Source: JBNRMR01 sp050942895 (GTDB lineage Bacteria; Bacillota; Clostridia; Christensenellales; UBA1750). Taken from it: DNA of 64,000 nt. The notes beneath the pieces were generated by a model. It did no database searches, was not told where the DNA came from, and worked only from the letters and a program-made list of their open reading frames with translations. Within the stretch, counting starts at the first letter, position 1. Each line of letters begins with the position of its first letter. Location: NCBI GenBank assembly GCA_050942895.1, contig JBMNOE010000003.1, positions 62,001 through 126,000 of the forward strand. The letters run 5' to 3'. The translations under genes and the position numbers were made by a program. This document shows positions 8,592-16,274 of the stretch, in pieces.

Positions 8592-8879
8592 TTGCCCCCT
8601 ATATATTTATTAAGATTCTTAAAGCCTTGATCAGGCTTTTACAAAAGCTTGCGGGGTTTGGGGTAGCGCATCAAATAGAGCCCCCTTAGCCATAATTAAA
8701 CCGCAGAGAGCGTCGATGTCGTCCGTAGGCAAGGGGACTTGCCCCCTTGCCCCCTATATATTTATTAAGATTCTTAAAGCCTTGGTCAGGCTTTTACAAA
8801 AGCTTGCGGGGTTCGGGGCAGCGCATCAAATAGAGCCCCTCTTAGCCATAATTAAACCGCAGAGGGCGTCGATGTCGTC
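8592..8879. repeat. 155-bp tandem duplication (two copies) at the end of the kinase gene
   Basis: Copy 1 is 8592-8723 and copy 2 is 8747-8879. I count about five differences over 132 aligned bases. Copy 2 includes the last 18 codons of the reverse P-loop kinase gene; copy 1 is a non-functional duplicate of that end plus its downstream region. Each copy holds a small hairpin, AAAGCC/GGCTTT (8621-8639 and 8776-8794), that may act as a weak terminator. No other gene is visible in the 294 bases between the glycosidase and the kinase. Confidence 0.85.
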
Positions 8880-9290
8880 TTTGCCGCTTTCAAAGACGAT
8901 GTCGTAGGTTTCGCCGTCGAAGCTGCCATGCTTGGCGTCAAGCATCTTTTCAATGGGCGGGGGCAGTTTCTCACCATTTTTCTCCCCGTTCTTTGAGCCC
9001 CACATCCTTTGGGCAAAGCGTTCCTTTATGAGGGCGATATCGGCTCGGGCCAGCACCCGCAGGCAGTTTTTCGGCAAAAGATCAAGCTGGTCTTTTTCGC
9101 TGACGACGTAGATTAAGTTGCTGTCGGCGCTTTTTAGCATTTCTGCAAAGCAAGCTTTAGCTTCGGCTTCGCTTTTGGCAAGGCGCAGATAATCCTTGCC
9201 GGAAAAAACGCGGGCATCAAGCCTTTCTTTGAGGGCATTTGCCAATGTGGTTTTTCCTGTGCAGCTTTCGCCGAATATACAAACAACCAT
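8826..9290 (-). CDS. P-loop kinase-like protein
   Basis: The protein of about 154 residues begins with a beta strand followed by a Walker A motif, GESCTGKTT (residues 7-15), like small nucleoside or metabolite kinases and AAA_33-type proteins. No close family signature lets me name a substrate. The ATG at 9290 fits the beta-strand start; a GTG at 9320 would add ten charged residues. It lies 59 bases downstream of the ABC exporter permease on the same strand and may be cotranscribed. Its 3' end is duplicated downstream. Confidence 0.6.
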   Translation of the reverse strand: MVVCIFGESCTGKTTLANALKERLDARVFSGKDYLRLAKSEAEAKACFAEMLKSADSNLIYVVSEKDQLDLLPKNCLRVLARADIALIKERFAQRMWGSKNGEKNGEKLPPPIEKMLDAKHGSFDGETYDIVFESGKDDIDALCGLIMAKRGSI

Positions 9291-9349
9291 TTTATCTTCT
9301 TTACCTTCTCCTTTTTTCACAAGTTTTTCATAAATAAAGACAAAGGATT

Positions 9350-10909
9350 TTAGCCCATCGAATGCAGTAGATTTCTGCAGGCCAGGACTGTTATCGAGCT
9401 CACCAGCACATTCCAGACGATGGCCGCCAGGAAGCCCAGGGCCTCAAAGCCAAGGGAGCTTATCGACATTCCGGCGACGATGCCGGGGACTACCAGCAGT
9501 ATCAGCATCAGTATGTATAGCATGATGATAAGCGCTTTTAGCCTTATGTTATGCAAGAGTTTTTCCACAAGAAGCTGGCCGCTGGTGAACACAAGGCCTA
9601 TTGAAAAGTATGTGATGGCGGCAAGAGCGGTTTCCAGGAGGTTTGTTTTCAGCACCAGCAATATGGTGACGAAAAAGACTGCGGAATCAACCGCATATTT
9701 TATCACCTGAGGAAATGAGATGGCCACCAGCTTCATAAACGCGGAGGATGGCGCGATGAAAATATAGTGCTGGGTCAGTTCCCTGTTGACGCTGGAGGTA
9801 AGGGACAGAAATATTAGCATATATGCGCCGAACATCAGGACAGCCCAGAGCATTATATTTGCACTCTCGCCCATGGATTGCATCATCAGCCCGAAAAGAG
9901 GCGAGCCTACGGCGGAGATGGTGGTGAGTGAAAACAGCCAGAAGCCTCTGCGCTTTTCCTCGCGCATTATGCGGCTGAAGAAAACGAAGGCGCCTTTACC
10001 GCCCAGGGGAGGAAGCTCTCTTTTTGCACGCTTTGAAACGGAGGAATTCGCGTAAAACTTGCCGCTGGCGGCGGCCGCCTTGGCCTGCTGTGCATTTTCA
10101 GCGGCGGAAAGCACATCCTCATAGTAATCACTGCTGCTCTTTGCCAGCCAGAGCAGGCAGGCTCCGCATCCGAGCAGAAGCAGAAGTATGTAGAAAGAAG
10201 CTTTAAGCCAGTCGCCCTCGGAAGCGTATATGGTCAGCGCCCTGGCCCAGCCGATTACAGGCACATGGTTCCACAGGTCTGAGCCCATGAAGCCGCGCAG
10301 TGAGTTTAAGACATCGCTGCCCTTGACCATTGCGTATATGATGATGCCGACGATGAGGGCCACGAATGTCAGCCGTATTGCAAGCTCAATCCGCCCCCGC
10401 AGATGGGGCTTTGACGCGCAAAGAGAGTATATGTTGACGCTGAGGAATGTGGTGCAAACGGTCATCAGCAAATAGCTGATCATCAGCCCGGTTAAGCCCG
10501 AAGCCCCCACGCCGAAGTTCACCTTCAGGTTTGAGTACTGGAAAAAAAGGAACACGGATGCCAGCATCAATATGGCGGTTTGGCGGGCTACGCCGTAAAT
10601 CAAGGTTTTTCTGGGGTTTACAGGGGAGGTGAAAAGCAAGTTCACATCAGCCATTGAAAATAATGCCGTGCCCTTTTTCAGGCCTTGGTAAATGGTCATT
10701 GAAAATATAAGAAGATAAATTCCCACTAAAAAAGCGCCAAATACATCCAGGTTTCTGATTGAGTCCATCTCCAAGGTCGACGACGAGGACAGCATCGATA
10801 CTGCGAGGGCCGCAAAGACGATGATCATCAGTATTGAGGTCTTTCTTCTGAACAGCTCTTTTACATAATTTATGAGAGTTTTGCGCAATATGAAAACCAA
10901 TGCGTTCAC
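9350..10909 (-). CDS. ABC exporter permease
   Basis: The polytopic protein of about 519 residues has clusters of hydrophobic helices in both halves and a hydrophilic middle section (about residues 255-310). This layout fits the putative ABC exporter family (ABC-2-like). The start is taken as GTG (10909-10907), which overlaps the TGA of the ATPase gene, with AGGAGG upstream inside that gene. A longer upstream frame exists but would lie within the ATPase. With the ATPase it forms a complete exporter; the cargo is unknown. Confidence 0.75.
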   Translation of the reverse strand: MNALVFILRKTLINYVKELFRRKTSILMIIVFAALAVSMLSSSSTLEMDSIRNLDVFGAFLVGIYLLIFSMTIYQGLKKGTALFSMADVNLLFTSPVNPRKTLIYGVARQTAILMLASVFLFFQYSNLKVNFGVGASGLTGLMISYLLMTVCTTFLSVNIYSLCASKPHLRGRIELAIRLTFVALIVGIIIYAMVKGSDVLNSLRGFMGSDLWNHVPVIGWARALTIYASEGDWLKASFYILLLLLGCGACLLWLAKSSSDYYEDVLSAAENAQQAKAAAASGKFYANSSVSKRAKRELPPLGGKGAFVFFSRIMREEKRRGFWLFSLTTISAVGSPLFGLMMQSMGESANIMLWAVLMFGAYMLIFLSLTSSVNRELTQHYIFIAPSSAFMKLVAISFPQVIKYAVDSAVFFVTILLVLKTNLLETALAAITYFSIGLVFTSGQLLVEKLLHNIRLKALIIMLYILMLILLVVPGIVAGMSISSLGFEALGFLAAIVWNVLVSSITVLACRNLLHSMG

Positions 10910-11625
10910 TGATCCATCGCACCTCCTTTTCCTTCGGTGATGCTGAAGAAAAGATGCTCCAAAGATTCGCCGGAGGCATCCACATCGGCCCTTGTTCTGC
11001 GGGCGGCAAACTTGCCGTCCACTAATATTAAGGCCTGATCCCAAAGATCCTCCACGCTGCTTAGAAGATGTGTGGATATCAAAAGAGCCGTGCCGCTTTC
11101 CCTCTCCTCAATAAATATATTCTTAAGCTCCTTTATGGCCCGCGGGTCAAGGCCCACCATGGGCTCATCCACCAATAGAAGCTTTGGCCTGGGCAGAAGG
11201 GCGCAGCAAATGCTGACCTTTTGGTGCATCCCCTTTGAAAGCTCCTTGCCGAACTTTGTGCGCTTGTCGTCCAGCTCGAAGCGGCTTAATAGCTCGTTGG
11301 CGTACTGCTCCCAGCCGCTTTTAAGGGAGTATGCCTTGGCGATGAACTGCAGATGCTCCTCCACGGTTAAAAGCTCATATACCGAGGGCGATTCGGGGAT
11401 ATAGCCCAGATATCTTTTTGCCTCGATGGATTTATTGTCATGGCCGTTGATTGTGATTTTGCCCGAAAAACGCAGCAGGCCGGCTATCGCTTTTATGGCT
11501 GTGGACTTTCCCGCTCCGTTTGGCCCAAGAAGTATGCTGACCTGACCCTCCGGCACATCGAAGGTGAGATCATCATTGGCGATAGTCTTGTGATATTTCT
11601 TAGTCAGGTTGTTTACAATCAGCAT
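10906..11625 (-). CDS. ABC transporter ATP-binding protein
   Basis: This is the nucleotide-binding subunit of an exporter. It has Walker A GPNGAGKST at residues 34-42, a signature LSKGMHQK and Walker B LLLVDEP followed by the D-loop. The start is placed at the ATG 11625, which has GGAG eight bases upstream; another six codons are open upstream without a ribosome binding site. It overlaps the permease gene, so the two subunits are coupled. The family covers drug, lantibiotic and lipid exporters, and nothing here narrows it. Confidence 0.88.
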   Translation of the reverse strand: MLIVNNLTKKYHKTIANDDLTFDVPEGQVSILLGPNGAGKSTAIKAIAGLLRFSGKITINGHDNKSIEAKRYLGYIPESPSVYELLTVEEHLQFIAKAYSLKSGWEQYANELLSRFELDDKRTKFGKELSKGMHQKVSICCALLPRPKLLLVDEPMVGLDPRAIKELKNIFIEERESGTALLISTHLLSSVEDLWDQALILVDGKFAARRTRADVDASGESLEHLFFSITEGKGGAMDQ

Positions 11626-11753
11626 AACATGGACTCCAATCATTCTTATAAATTCTCAATATTACTATAAGTAATTTTACCACTGTTTCGCATATTGGTA
11701 CAGTAAAATACATGTAAAACCTAAATTTTGCGCCTTAATTTTCACAGCTTAGG

Positions 11754-11782
11754 TTGACAGGGCGGCGCTTTGGAAATATCAT
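11754..11782 (+). promoter_or_regulatory. deoC-cdd promoter
   Basis: A consensus TTGACA (11754-11759) and TATCAT (11777-11782) are 17 bases apart, about 34 bases before the deoC start. Confidence 0.6.
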
Positions 11783-11815
11783 TTAACTATGATACCGATG
11801 AAATGAGGGACGATT

Positions 11816-12490
11816 ATGAAGGAAATATCTCTTGAAAATATACTCAGCAAGGTTGACCACACTTTGCTTTCGGCGGACTGCACATGGGAGCAGATAAGGC
11901 AGCTTTGTGATGATGCATTGCTCTTCAGGACGGCGAGCGTTTGCATACCTCCGGCTTTTGTGCGCAAGGCTGCGGAGTATCTGTCCGGCAGGGTGAAGGT
12001 CTGCACCGTCGTCGGCTTTCCCAACGGCTATTCAACCGCGGCTTCAAAAGTTTTCGAGGCCAGGGACGCCGTTGCCGAAGGAGCGGACGAGATCGACATG
12101 GTGATAAACCTGGGCAAGGTTAAAGAGGGTGATTTTGCCTATATTCTGGGAGAAATCAGGGCCGTTAAGGAGGCCTGCCGCGGGAAGCTGCTGAAGGTTA
12201 TTATCGAAGCCTGTCTTTTGACGGACGCTGAGAAGATAAAGCTTTGCGAAGTGGTGACGGAATCCGGCGCGGATTTCATAAAGACCTCCACCGGTTTTTC
12301 AAAGGGCGGCGCCACCTTTGAGGACGTTGCGCTGATGAAGGCCAATGTGGGTGAGGGCGTCGGGGTTAAGGCCGCCGGGGGCATCGCCTCTTTGGAGGAC
12401 GCGGAAAAGTTCATTCGCCTTGGCTGCGATCGCCTCGGCACCAGCAGGATAGTGAGCATTGCAAAAAATATTGAATCGGCAGGCTATTGA
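11816..12490 (+). CDS. deoC: deoxyribose-phosphate aldolase
   Basis: The enzyme splits 2-deoxyribose 5-phosphate into acetaldehyde and glyceraldehyde 3-phosphate, the last step of deoxynucleoside breakdown. The 224-residue TIM barrel shows EIDMVINLG (Asp94), the Schiff-base lysine in FIKTSTGF (Lys156) and the second conserved lysine in GVKAAGG (Lys185). AGGGACG lies before the ATG. It is followed by cdd with overlapping or touching codons, so the two salvage genes form one unit. Pyrimidine-nucleoside phosphorylase, which feeds the same route, is encoded about 9 kb away. Confidence 0.95.
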   Translation: MKEISLENILSKVDHTLLSADCTWEQIRQLCDDALLFRTASVCIPPAFVRKAAEYLSGRVKVCTVVGFPNGYSTAASKVFEARDAVAEGADEIDMVINLGKVKEGDFAYILGEIRAVKEACRGKLLKVIIEACLLTDAEKIKLCEVVTESGADFIKTSTGFSKGGATFEDVALMKANVGEGVGVKAAGGIASLEDAEKFIRLGCDRLGTSRIVSIAKNIESAGY

Positions 12491-12492
12491 GA

Positions 12493-12909
12493 ATGAAAAA
12501 TGACTATGGAAAACTGATGAAGGCCGCTCTTAATGCGAGGGAAAACTCCTATGCGCCCTATTCGGGCTTCGCTGTGGGGGCGGCCCTTTTGTGCAAGGAC
12601 GGCAGCATTTTAACCGGCTGCAACATTGAAAACGCGGCCTTTTCGCCCACTGTCTGCGCAGAAAGGGTGGCGCTTTTTGCTGCTGTTTCCAGCGGAAAAA
12701 GGGAGTTTGCGGCCATAGCCGTCGCCGGAGCGCCAATAGAAAAAACGCCGGAGGAAGCTTGCGCTCCTTGCGGCGTTTGCAGACAGGTGCTGTCGGAGTT
12801 TTGCAGCCAAGAGAGTTTTGATGTCGTTTTGGGCCATTCGGCAGAAAGCTTTACCGTTTATAAGCTGGGCGAGCTTTTGCCATTGGCATTCTCGGGAAAA
12901 CTCCTGTAA
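12493..12909 (+). CDS. cdd: cytidine deaminase
   Basis: This enzyme deaminates cytidine and deoxycytidine to (deoxy)uridine in the cytoplasm. The zinc site is complete: Cys55-Ala-Glu57 and PCGVC (Cys93, Cys96). CAE rather than HAE marks the small tetrameric type. It has 138 residues from the ATG at 12493; a TTG at 12487, overlapping the deoC stop, is an alternative start. No strong ribosome binding site is seen, consistent with coupling to deoC. Confidence 0.93.
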   Translation: MKNDYGKLMKAALNARENSYAPYSGFAVGAALLCKDGSILTGCNIENAAFSPTVCAERVALFAAVSSGKREFAAIAVAGAPIEKTPEEACAPCGVCRQVLSEFCSQESFDVVLGHSAESFTVYKLGELLPLAFSGKLL

Positions 12910-12917
12910 AAGCAGGT

Positions 12918-13205
12918 CTATTTTTCTTCAGTATCGTTCTTGTCGTCTTTTTTCTCTGTAACCTTCGGCTCCATAAAATCTGTTATGTCGCTGGGCTGAA
13001 GATGTATATCATATATTTCGTTCAGGGAATCGGCTTCGTCTTCGTCCAGGGGCATAAATGCAGTCAACCCTGTCAGCTCCGTCGCCGAGGCAACGTTCTG
13101 GCTGTCATAGTTGAATTCGTCTATGCTCTGGTTCTCTTTCGCTTCAAACTTGGGGGCGGTGTTTGCTATCTTTTTTGATTTCGTAGCTTCATTTTTCTTA
13201 TCCAC
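12918..13205 (-). CDS. small acidic hypothetical protein
   Basis: The protein of about 95 residues is highly charged, lysine-rich at the start, then acidic (LDEDEADSLNEIYD) and ends in a Lys/Asp/Glu tail. It has no cysteines, signal peptide or membrane helix. The start is taken as GTG 13205, downstream of GGAAAGG. The gene is convergent with cdd. Composition suggests a mostly disordered protein. I do not recognise it, and the coding call rests on length, ribosome binding site and amino-acid composition. Confidence 0.45.
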   Translation of the reverse strand: MDKKNEATKSKKIANTAPKFEAKENQSIDEFNYDSQNVASATELTGLTAFMPLDEDEADSLNEIYDIHLQPSDITDFMEPKVTEKKDDKNDTEEK

Positions 13206-13352
13206 TGCAATTACCGTTCCTTTCCTCGCATTGGCGCAAAACCACATGGACTTATGTTGCTCTTTGCGCCATTATGTTATTCTTCTTTACCCTTGTTTTT
13301 TCCTTGTTTTCTGATATAAATATATTTAAAGCCTCGAAGCGGTTCCGCCCCG

Positions 13353-13381
13353 TGGACAAATATAGCGTAATATGCTATATT
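13353..13381 (+). promoter_or_regulatory. promoter with overlapping palindromes upstream of the aldo/keto reductase
   Basis: TGGACA (13353-13358) and TATATT (13376-13381) are 17 bases apart. The imperfect palindrome TATAGC-gtaatat-GCTATA (13361-13379) fills the spacer, and a second palindrome, GCATA-T-TATGC (13397-13407), lies just past the expected start site. Together they look like operators for a repressor. Confidence 0.45.
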
Positions 13382-13422
13382 CTATAATATATTAAAGCAT
13401 ATTATGCAGGTAGGTGTCAACT

Positions 13423-14394
13423 TTGAAGTACAACATTTTAAGAGGAACCGGACTTACAGTTTCCCAGCTCTGCCTTGGTACCATGACTTTTGGCGGGCAG
13501 ACCGGCGAAAAGGACAGCTTGGACATCATCCGCTGCGCGGTTGACAACGGCATCAACTTTATCGACACGGCTCAGATGTACACCGGCGGCCAGAGCGAAA
13601 TCATCGTCGGCAAGGGCATAAAGGGCGACAGGGAAAGGCTGGTGCTGGCCACCAAGGTTTCCTTGCCTGAAAGCGAAGACTTCAACTCCAGAGGTCTTAA
13701 CAGAAAGCACATCCTCTCCGCCATTGAGGCAAGCCTTAAAAGGCTGGACACGGACTATGTGGACCTTTACTACATGCACACGCCGGACTATGTGACGCCC
13801 ATTGAGGAATCGCTCCAGACCATGGACATGCTTGTGCGCTCCGGTAAGGTGCGCTATGTGGCCATCAGCAACTATGCCTCCTGGCAGGCCTGCGACCTTG
13901 TCTGGACAGCCAAGACCAAGGGCTTTGCGCCCCCCACGGTCACACAAAATGTATATAATCTGCTGACGAGGGGCATCGAGGAAGAGCTTCTGCCCTTTGC
14001 ATTGAAACATAATATGGGCGTGGTCGTTTATAATCCTATAGCGGGCGGGCTTTTGACCGGCAAGCACAAGAAGGACGCGCCCTTGGCTGAGAACACGCGC
14101 TTCGCCCTTAACTCCAGCTATATGGACAGGTATATCCACGGCGCAAACTTTGACGCCGTTGAAAAGATAGATGAAATTGCCCGGGAAAGGGGAATGAGCC
14201 TGCTGGAGTTTTCGATGAAGTGGTGCGCCGCAAGGGCGGGGGTTGATTCCGTCATAACAGGCGTCAGCAAGCTTTCGCAGCTTCAGCAGAACATCGCCTG
14301 TATGGACGGGGCGCCCTTGGATGACGAGGCATTCAGCCTTTGCGACCAGCTATACCGCAATCTGCCCAGCGACAGGTTCAAATATAACCGCTGA
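13423..14394 (+). CDS. aldo/keto reductase
   Basis: The protein of about 323 residues is an NADPH-dependent (alpha/beta)8-barrel reductase of aldehydes and ketones. The AKR catalytic set is visible: Asp in NFIDTAQMY, the Tyr of the same motif, Lys in LATKV and His in YYMHTPD. The late VITGVSKLSQLQQN is the cofactor-binding region. The start is taken as TTG 13423, which AGGTAGGTG precedes at good distance; a GTG at 13414 sits too close to that site. It is a single gene with its own promoter and terminator. The natural substrate is unknown. Confidence 0.88.
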   Translation: MKYNILRGTGLTVSQLCLGTMTFGGQTGEKDSLDIIRCAVDNGINFIDTAQMYTGGQSEIIVGKGIKGDRERLVLATKVSLPESEDFNSRGLNRKHILSAIEASLKRLDTDYVDLYYMHTPDYVTPIEESLQTMDMLVRSGKVRYVAISNYASWQACDLVWTAKTKGFAPPTVTQNVYNLLTRGIEEELLPFALKHNMGVVVYNPIAGGLLTGKHKKDAPLAENTRFALNSSYMDRYIHGANFDAVEKIDEIARERGMSLLEFSMKWCAARAGVDSVITGVSKLSQLQQNIACMDGAPLDDEAFSLCDQLYRNLPSDRFKYNR

Positions 14395-14411
14395 GCTTTA
14401 TTTTAAAGATT

Positions 14412-14470
14412 TAAAAATGCCGGGACATTATCGTAATGATCAGCGATGGTTTTCCGGCTTTTTCATTTTT
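14412..14470 (+). terminator. terminator of the aldo/keto reductase gene
   Basis: GCCGG (14419-14423) pairs with CCGGC (14454-14458), enclosing a nested CATTA/TAATG hairpin, followed by a T-run. Confidence 0.5.
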
Positions 14471-14526
14471 TGTGTAAATTTTTGCAAGCCAACTGAAAAT
14501 GCATATAATTCGTCAATAAATATGAT

Positions 14527-14555
14527 TTGAATGGCCGCTTGCCTTATAGTATAAT
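14527..14555 (+). promoter_or_regulatory. promoter of the membrane-anchored protein / dusB unit
   Basis: TTGAAT (14527-14532) and a perfect TATAAT (14550-14555) are 17 bases apart, about 29 bases before the GTG start. Confidence 0.6.
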
Positions 14556-14583
14556 GTATGGGACAAACCGACGGAGGATAACA

Positions 14584-15126
14584 GTGAAATATTTAGTAAG
14601 GCTCATTGTTTTCATAGCGAAAAAGGCTGTTGTGGTGCTGCTGGTGCTGGGGCTTTTGACGACCGCATTCACCAGCGCCATGAACCTTTCCAATATGTTT
14701 ATTTTGCTCAGCGACGGCATGGAATATAGGGCGAATGTCATATTGGGCGCAAAGGATAAAACAGAGATGGTGAAATATTTTTCACAGGAGTTTATCGACA
14801 ACGATGAAAGCCTGTATGAGCTGCCCTATGAAAATTACAGGATGAGCGGCTCCAGCTACAGCCTTCGGATAAAGAGCCTTTGGGCATGGCCATGGCAGAC
14901 AAGCTGCAATGCTGTCGTGGAGGAGCGGGTGATTTTAGAGGGCTATCTTAAGAGCGAGCATAAGACGCAGGAGCAGGTCGAAAGCAAGGAAGAAGTTCAC
15001 GCGCCCCTTTGGGAGAACAGGGAGCTTAGAGTCACTTTGCGCAAGCAAAATGACGGCTCGTGGATAATCACGCGGATGCAGACCATAGAGGATCTGCCGG
15101 CTGCGACGGCAAGGCCCAGGCTATAG
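14584..15126 (+). CDS. membrane-anchored hypothetical protein
   Basis: The 180-residue protein has an N-terminal hydrophobic segment (about residues 5-28) after MKYLVR, then a soluble part of mixed charge. It looks like a single-pass protein facing outwards. The GTG start is chosen because CGGAGG lies eight bases before it; an open frame further upstream has no ribosome binding site and would cover the promoter. It lies 11 bases before dusB and is probably cotranscribed. I do not recognise the family. Confidence 0.6.
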   Translation: MKYLVRLIVFIAKKAVVVLLVLGLLTTAFTSAMNLSNMFILLSDGMEYRANVILGAKDKTEMVKYFSQEFIDNDESLYELPYENYRMSGSSYSLRIKSLWAWPWQTSCNAVVEERVILEGYLKSEHKTQEQVESKEEVHAPLWENRELRVTLRKQNDGSWIITRMQTIEDLPAATARPRL

Positions 15127-15137
15127 GGAGGGCGCGA

Positions 15138-16112
15138 ATGGACTTTAAAAACATGAAAAACGCCCTCTGTCTTGCGCCCATGGCAGGCATAACCGACTGC
15201 ACATTCAGGCTTCTTTGCATGAAGATGGGCTGCGATTTCGGCGTGACGGAGATGATCAGCAGCAATGGGCTGGTGCTTTCCCCCAGCGAAAGCCCGGTGC
15301 AGATGCAGCTTATGGAAAGAGCCCCCGGCGAAAAAGTGGGGGTGCAGTTTTTTGGCAACAACCCGAAGATTATGGCTGAAGCCGCAAGGATGGCCGGGGA
15401 CAGATATGACTTCATAGACATAAACATGGGCTGCCCTGCACCGAAGATAGTTTTGGGGGGCGCGGGCTCCGCTCTGGGAAGGGACAGGGGCCTTGCAAGG
15501 CTTGTTCTGGCGGCGGTAAAGGAGGCTTCCTCCGTTCCGGTGACGGTGAAAATACGCCTTGGATGGGACGAAAGCAGCCTTAACTACATGCGCATGGCGG
15601 AGATGATCCAAGAGGAAGGCGCAGCGCTTTTGACCGTTCACGGAAGGACAAGAAAGCAGATGTTTTCCGGCAGGGCCGATATGGCGCCCATAGCCGAGAT
15701 CGTCCGCGAGTTTGATATACCCGTCATCGCCAACGGCGATATTGCAGCACCGGAGGATGCCCTTCGTGTTCTTGATGAGACCGGCTGTGCGGGCGTGATG
15801 GTGGGCCGGGGAGCCATGGGCAATCCCTTTCTTTTCAGGCAGATAAAGCAGCTTATGGAAAAGGGCTCTTTCAGCGAAGTGACCGCTCGTGAGAAGATTG
15901 ACACCGCCAGGGAGCATACTGGGCTGATGGTGGGTCTTAAAGGTGAAAAGGTGGCCACCTACGAGATGCGCAAACATGTGGGCTGGTATATAAGGGGTCT
16001 CAGGGGGGCGGCCGCTGTCCGTGACAGAATAAACGCCTGCAAAAGCACCGGGGAGATACTTGATCTGCTGTGTTCGTATACCGATAGCCTGGAATCGGCT
16101 GACGGAAGATAA
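15138..16112 (+). CDS. dusB: tRNA-dihydrouridine synthase
   Basis: This FMN enzyme reduces specific uridines of tRNA to dihydrouridine. The 324-residue TIM barrel contains LAPMAGITD at the start, the catalytic-cysteine motif NMGCPAPK, the FMN-binding HGRTRKQMFSG and VIANGDI, and VMVGRGAMGNPFLF, all typical of DusB. The ATG at 15138 has AGGGAGGG upstream. The end of the gene forms the first unit of a 43-bp tandem repeat that continues into the intergenic region. Confidence 0.92.
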   Translation: MDFKNMKNALCLAPMAGITDCTFRLLCMKMGCDFGVTEMISSNGLVLSPSESPVQMQLMERAPGEKVGVQFFGNNPKIMAEAARMAGDRYDFIDINMGCPAPKIVLGGAGSALGRDRGLARLVLAAVKEASSVPVTVKIRLGWDESSLNYMRMAEMIQEEGAALLTVHGRTRKQMFSGRADMAPIAEIVREFDIPVIANGDIAAPEDALRVLDETGCAGVMVGRGAMGNPFLFRQIKQLMEKGSFSEVTAREKIDTAREHTGLMVGLKGEKVATYEMRKHVGWYIRGLRGAAAVRDRINACKSTGEILDLLCSYTDSLESADGR

Positions 16113-16250
16113 GCAGAAAATAATCGGCAGCTTGTAATCAATTGACGGAAGAAAAGTAAAAAATAATCGATAGCCTCGAACCAATTGACGAAAGAAAAGC
16201 AGAAAATAATTGGTAGCTTGGAACCAATTAACGGAAGAAAAGTAAAAAAT
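16075..16250. repeat. 43-bp tandem repeat array between dusB and the sulfatase
   Basis: Units start at 16098, 16141, 16184 and 16227 (the last partial), with a partial unit before 16098. The core is ATTGACGGAAGAAAAG followed by an AATAATCGGTAGCT-like part. The first unit contains the dusB stop codon (TAA at 16110-16112). The repeat length is not a multiple of three and there are no unique spacers. The array ends just before the sulfatase ribosome binding site. Confidence 0.9.
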
Positions 16251-16274
16251 ATAAATGAAAGCAGGAGGTTGTTT

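Noticed and set aside
9350..11625. Bacteriocin or defence export locus
   Set aside because: The ABC exporter has no adjacent precursor, immunity or modification gene; the neighbour is a generic P-loop kinase.
16075..16250. CRISPR array
   Set aside because: The 43-bp units are directly adjacent without unique spacers, and no cas genes are present.
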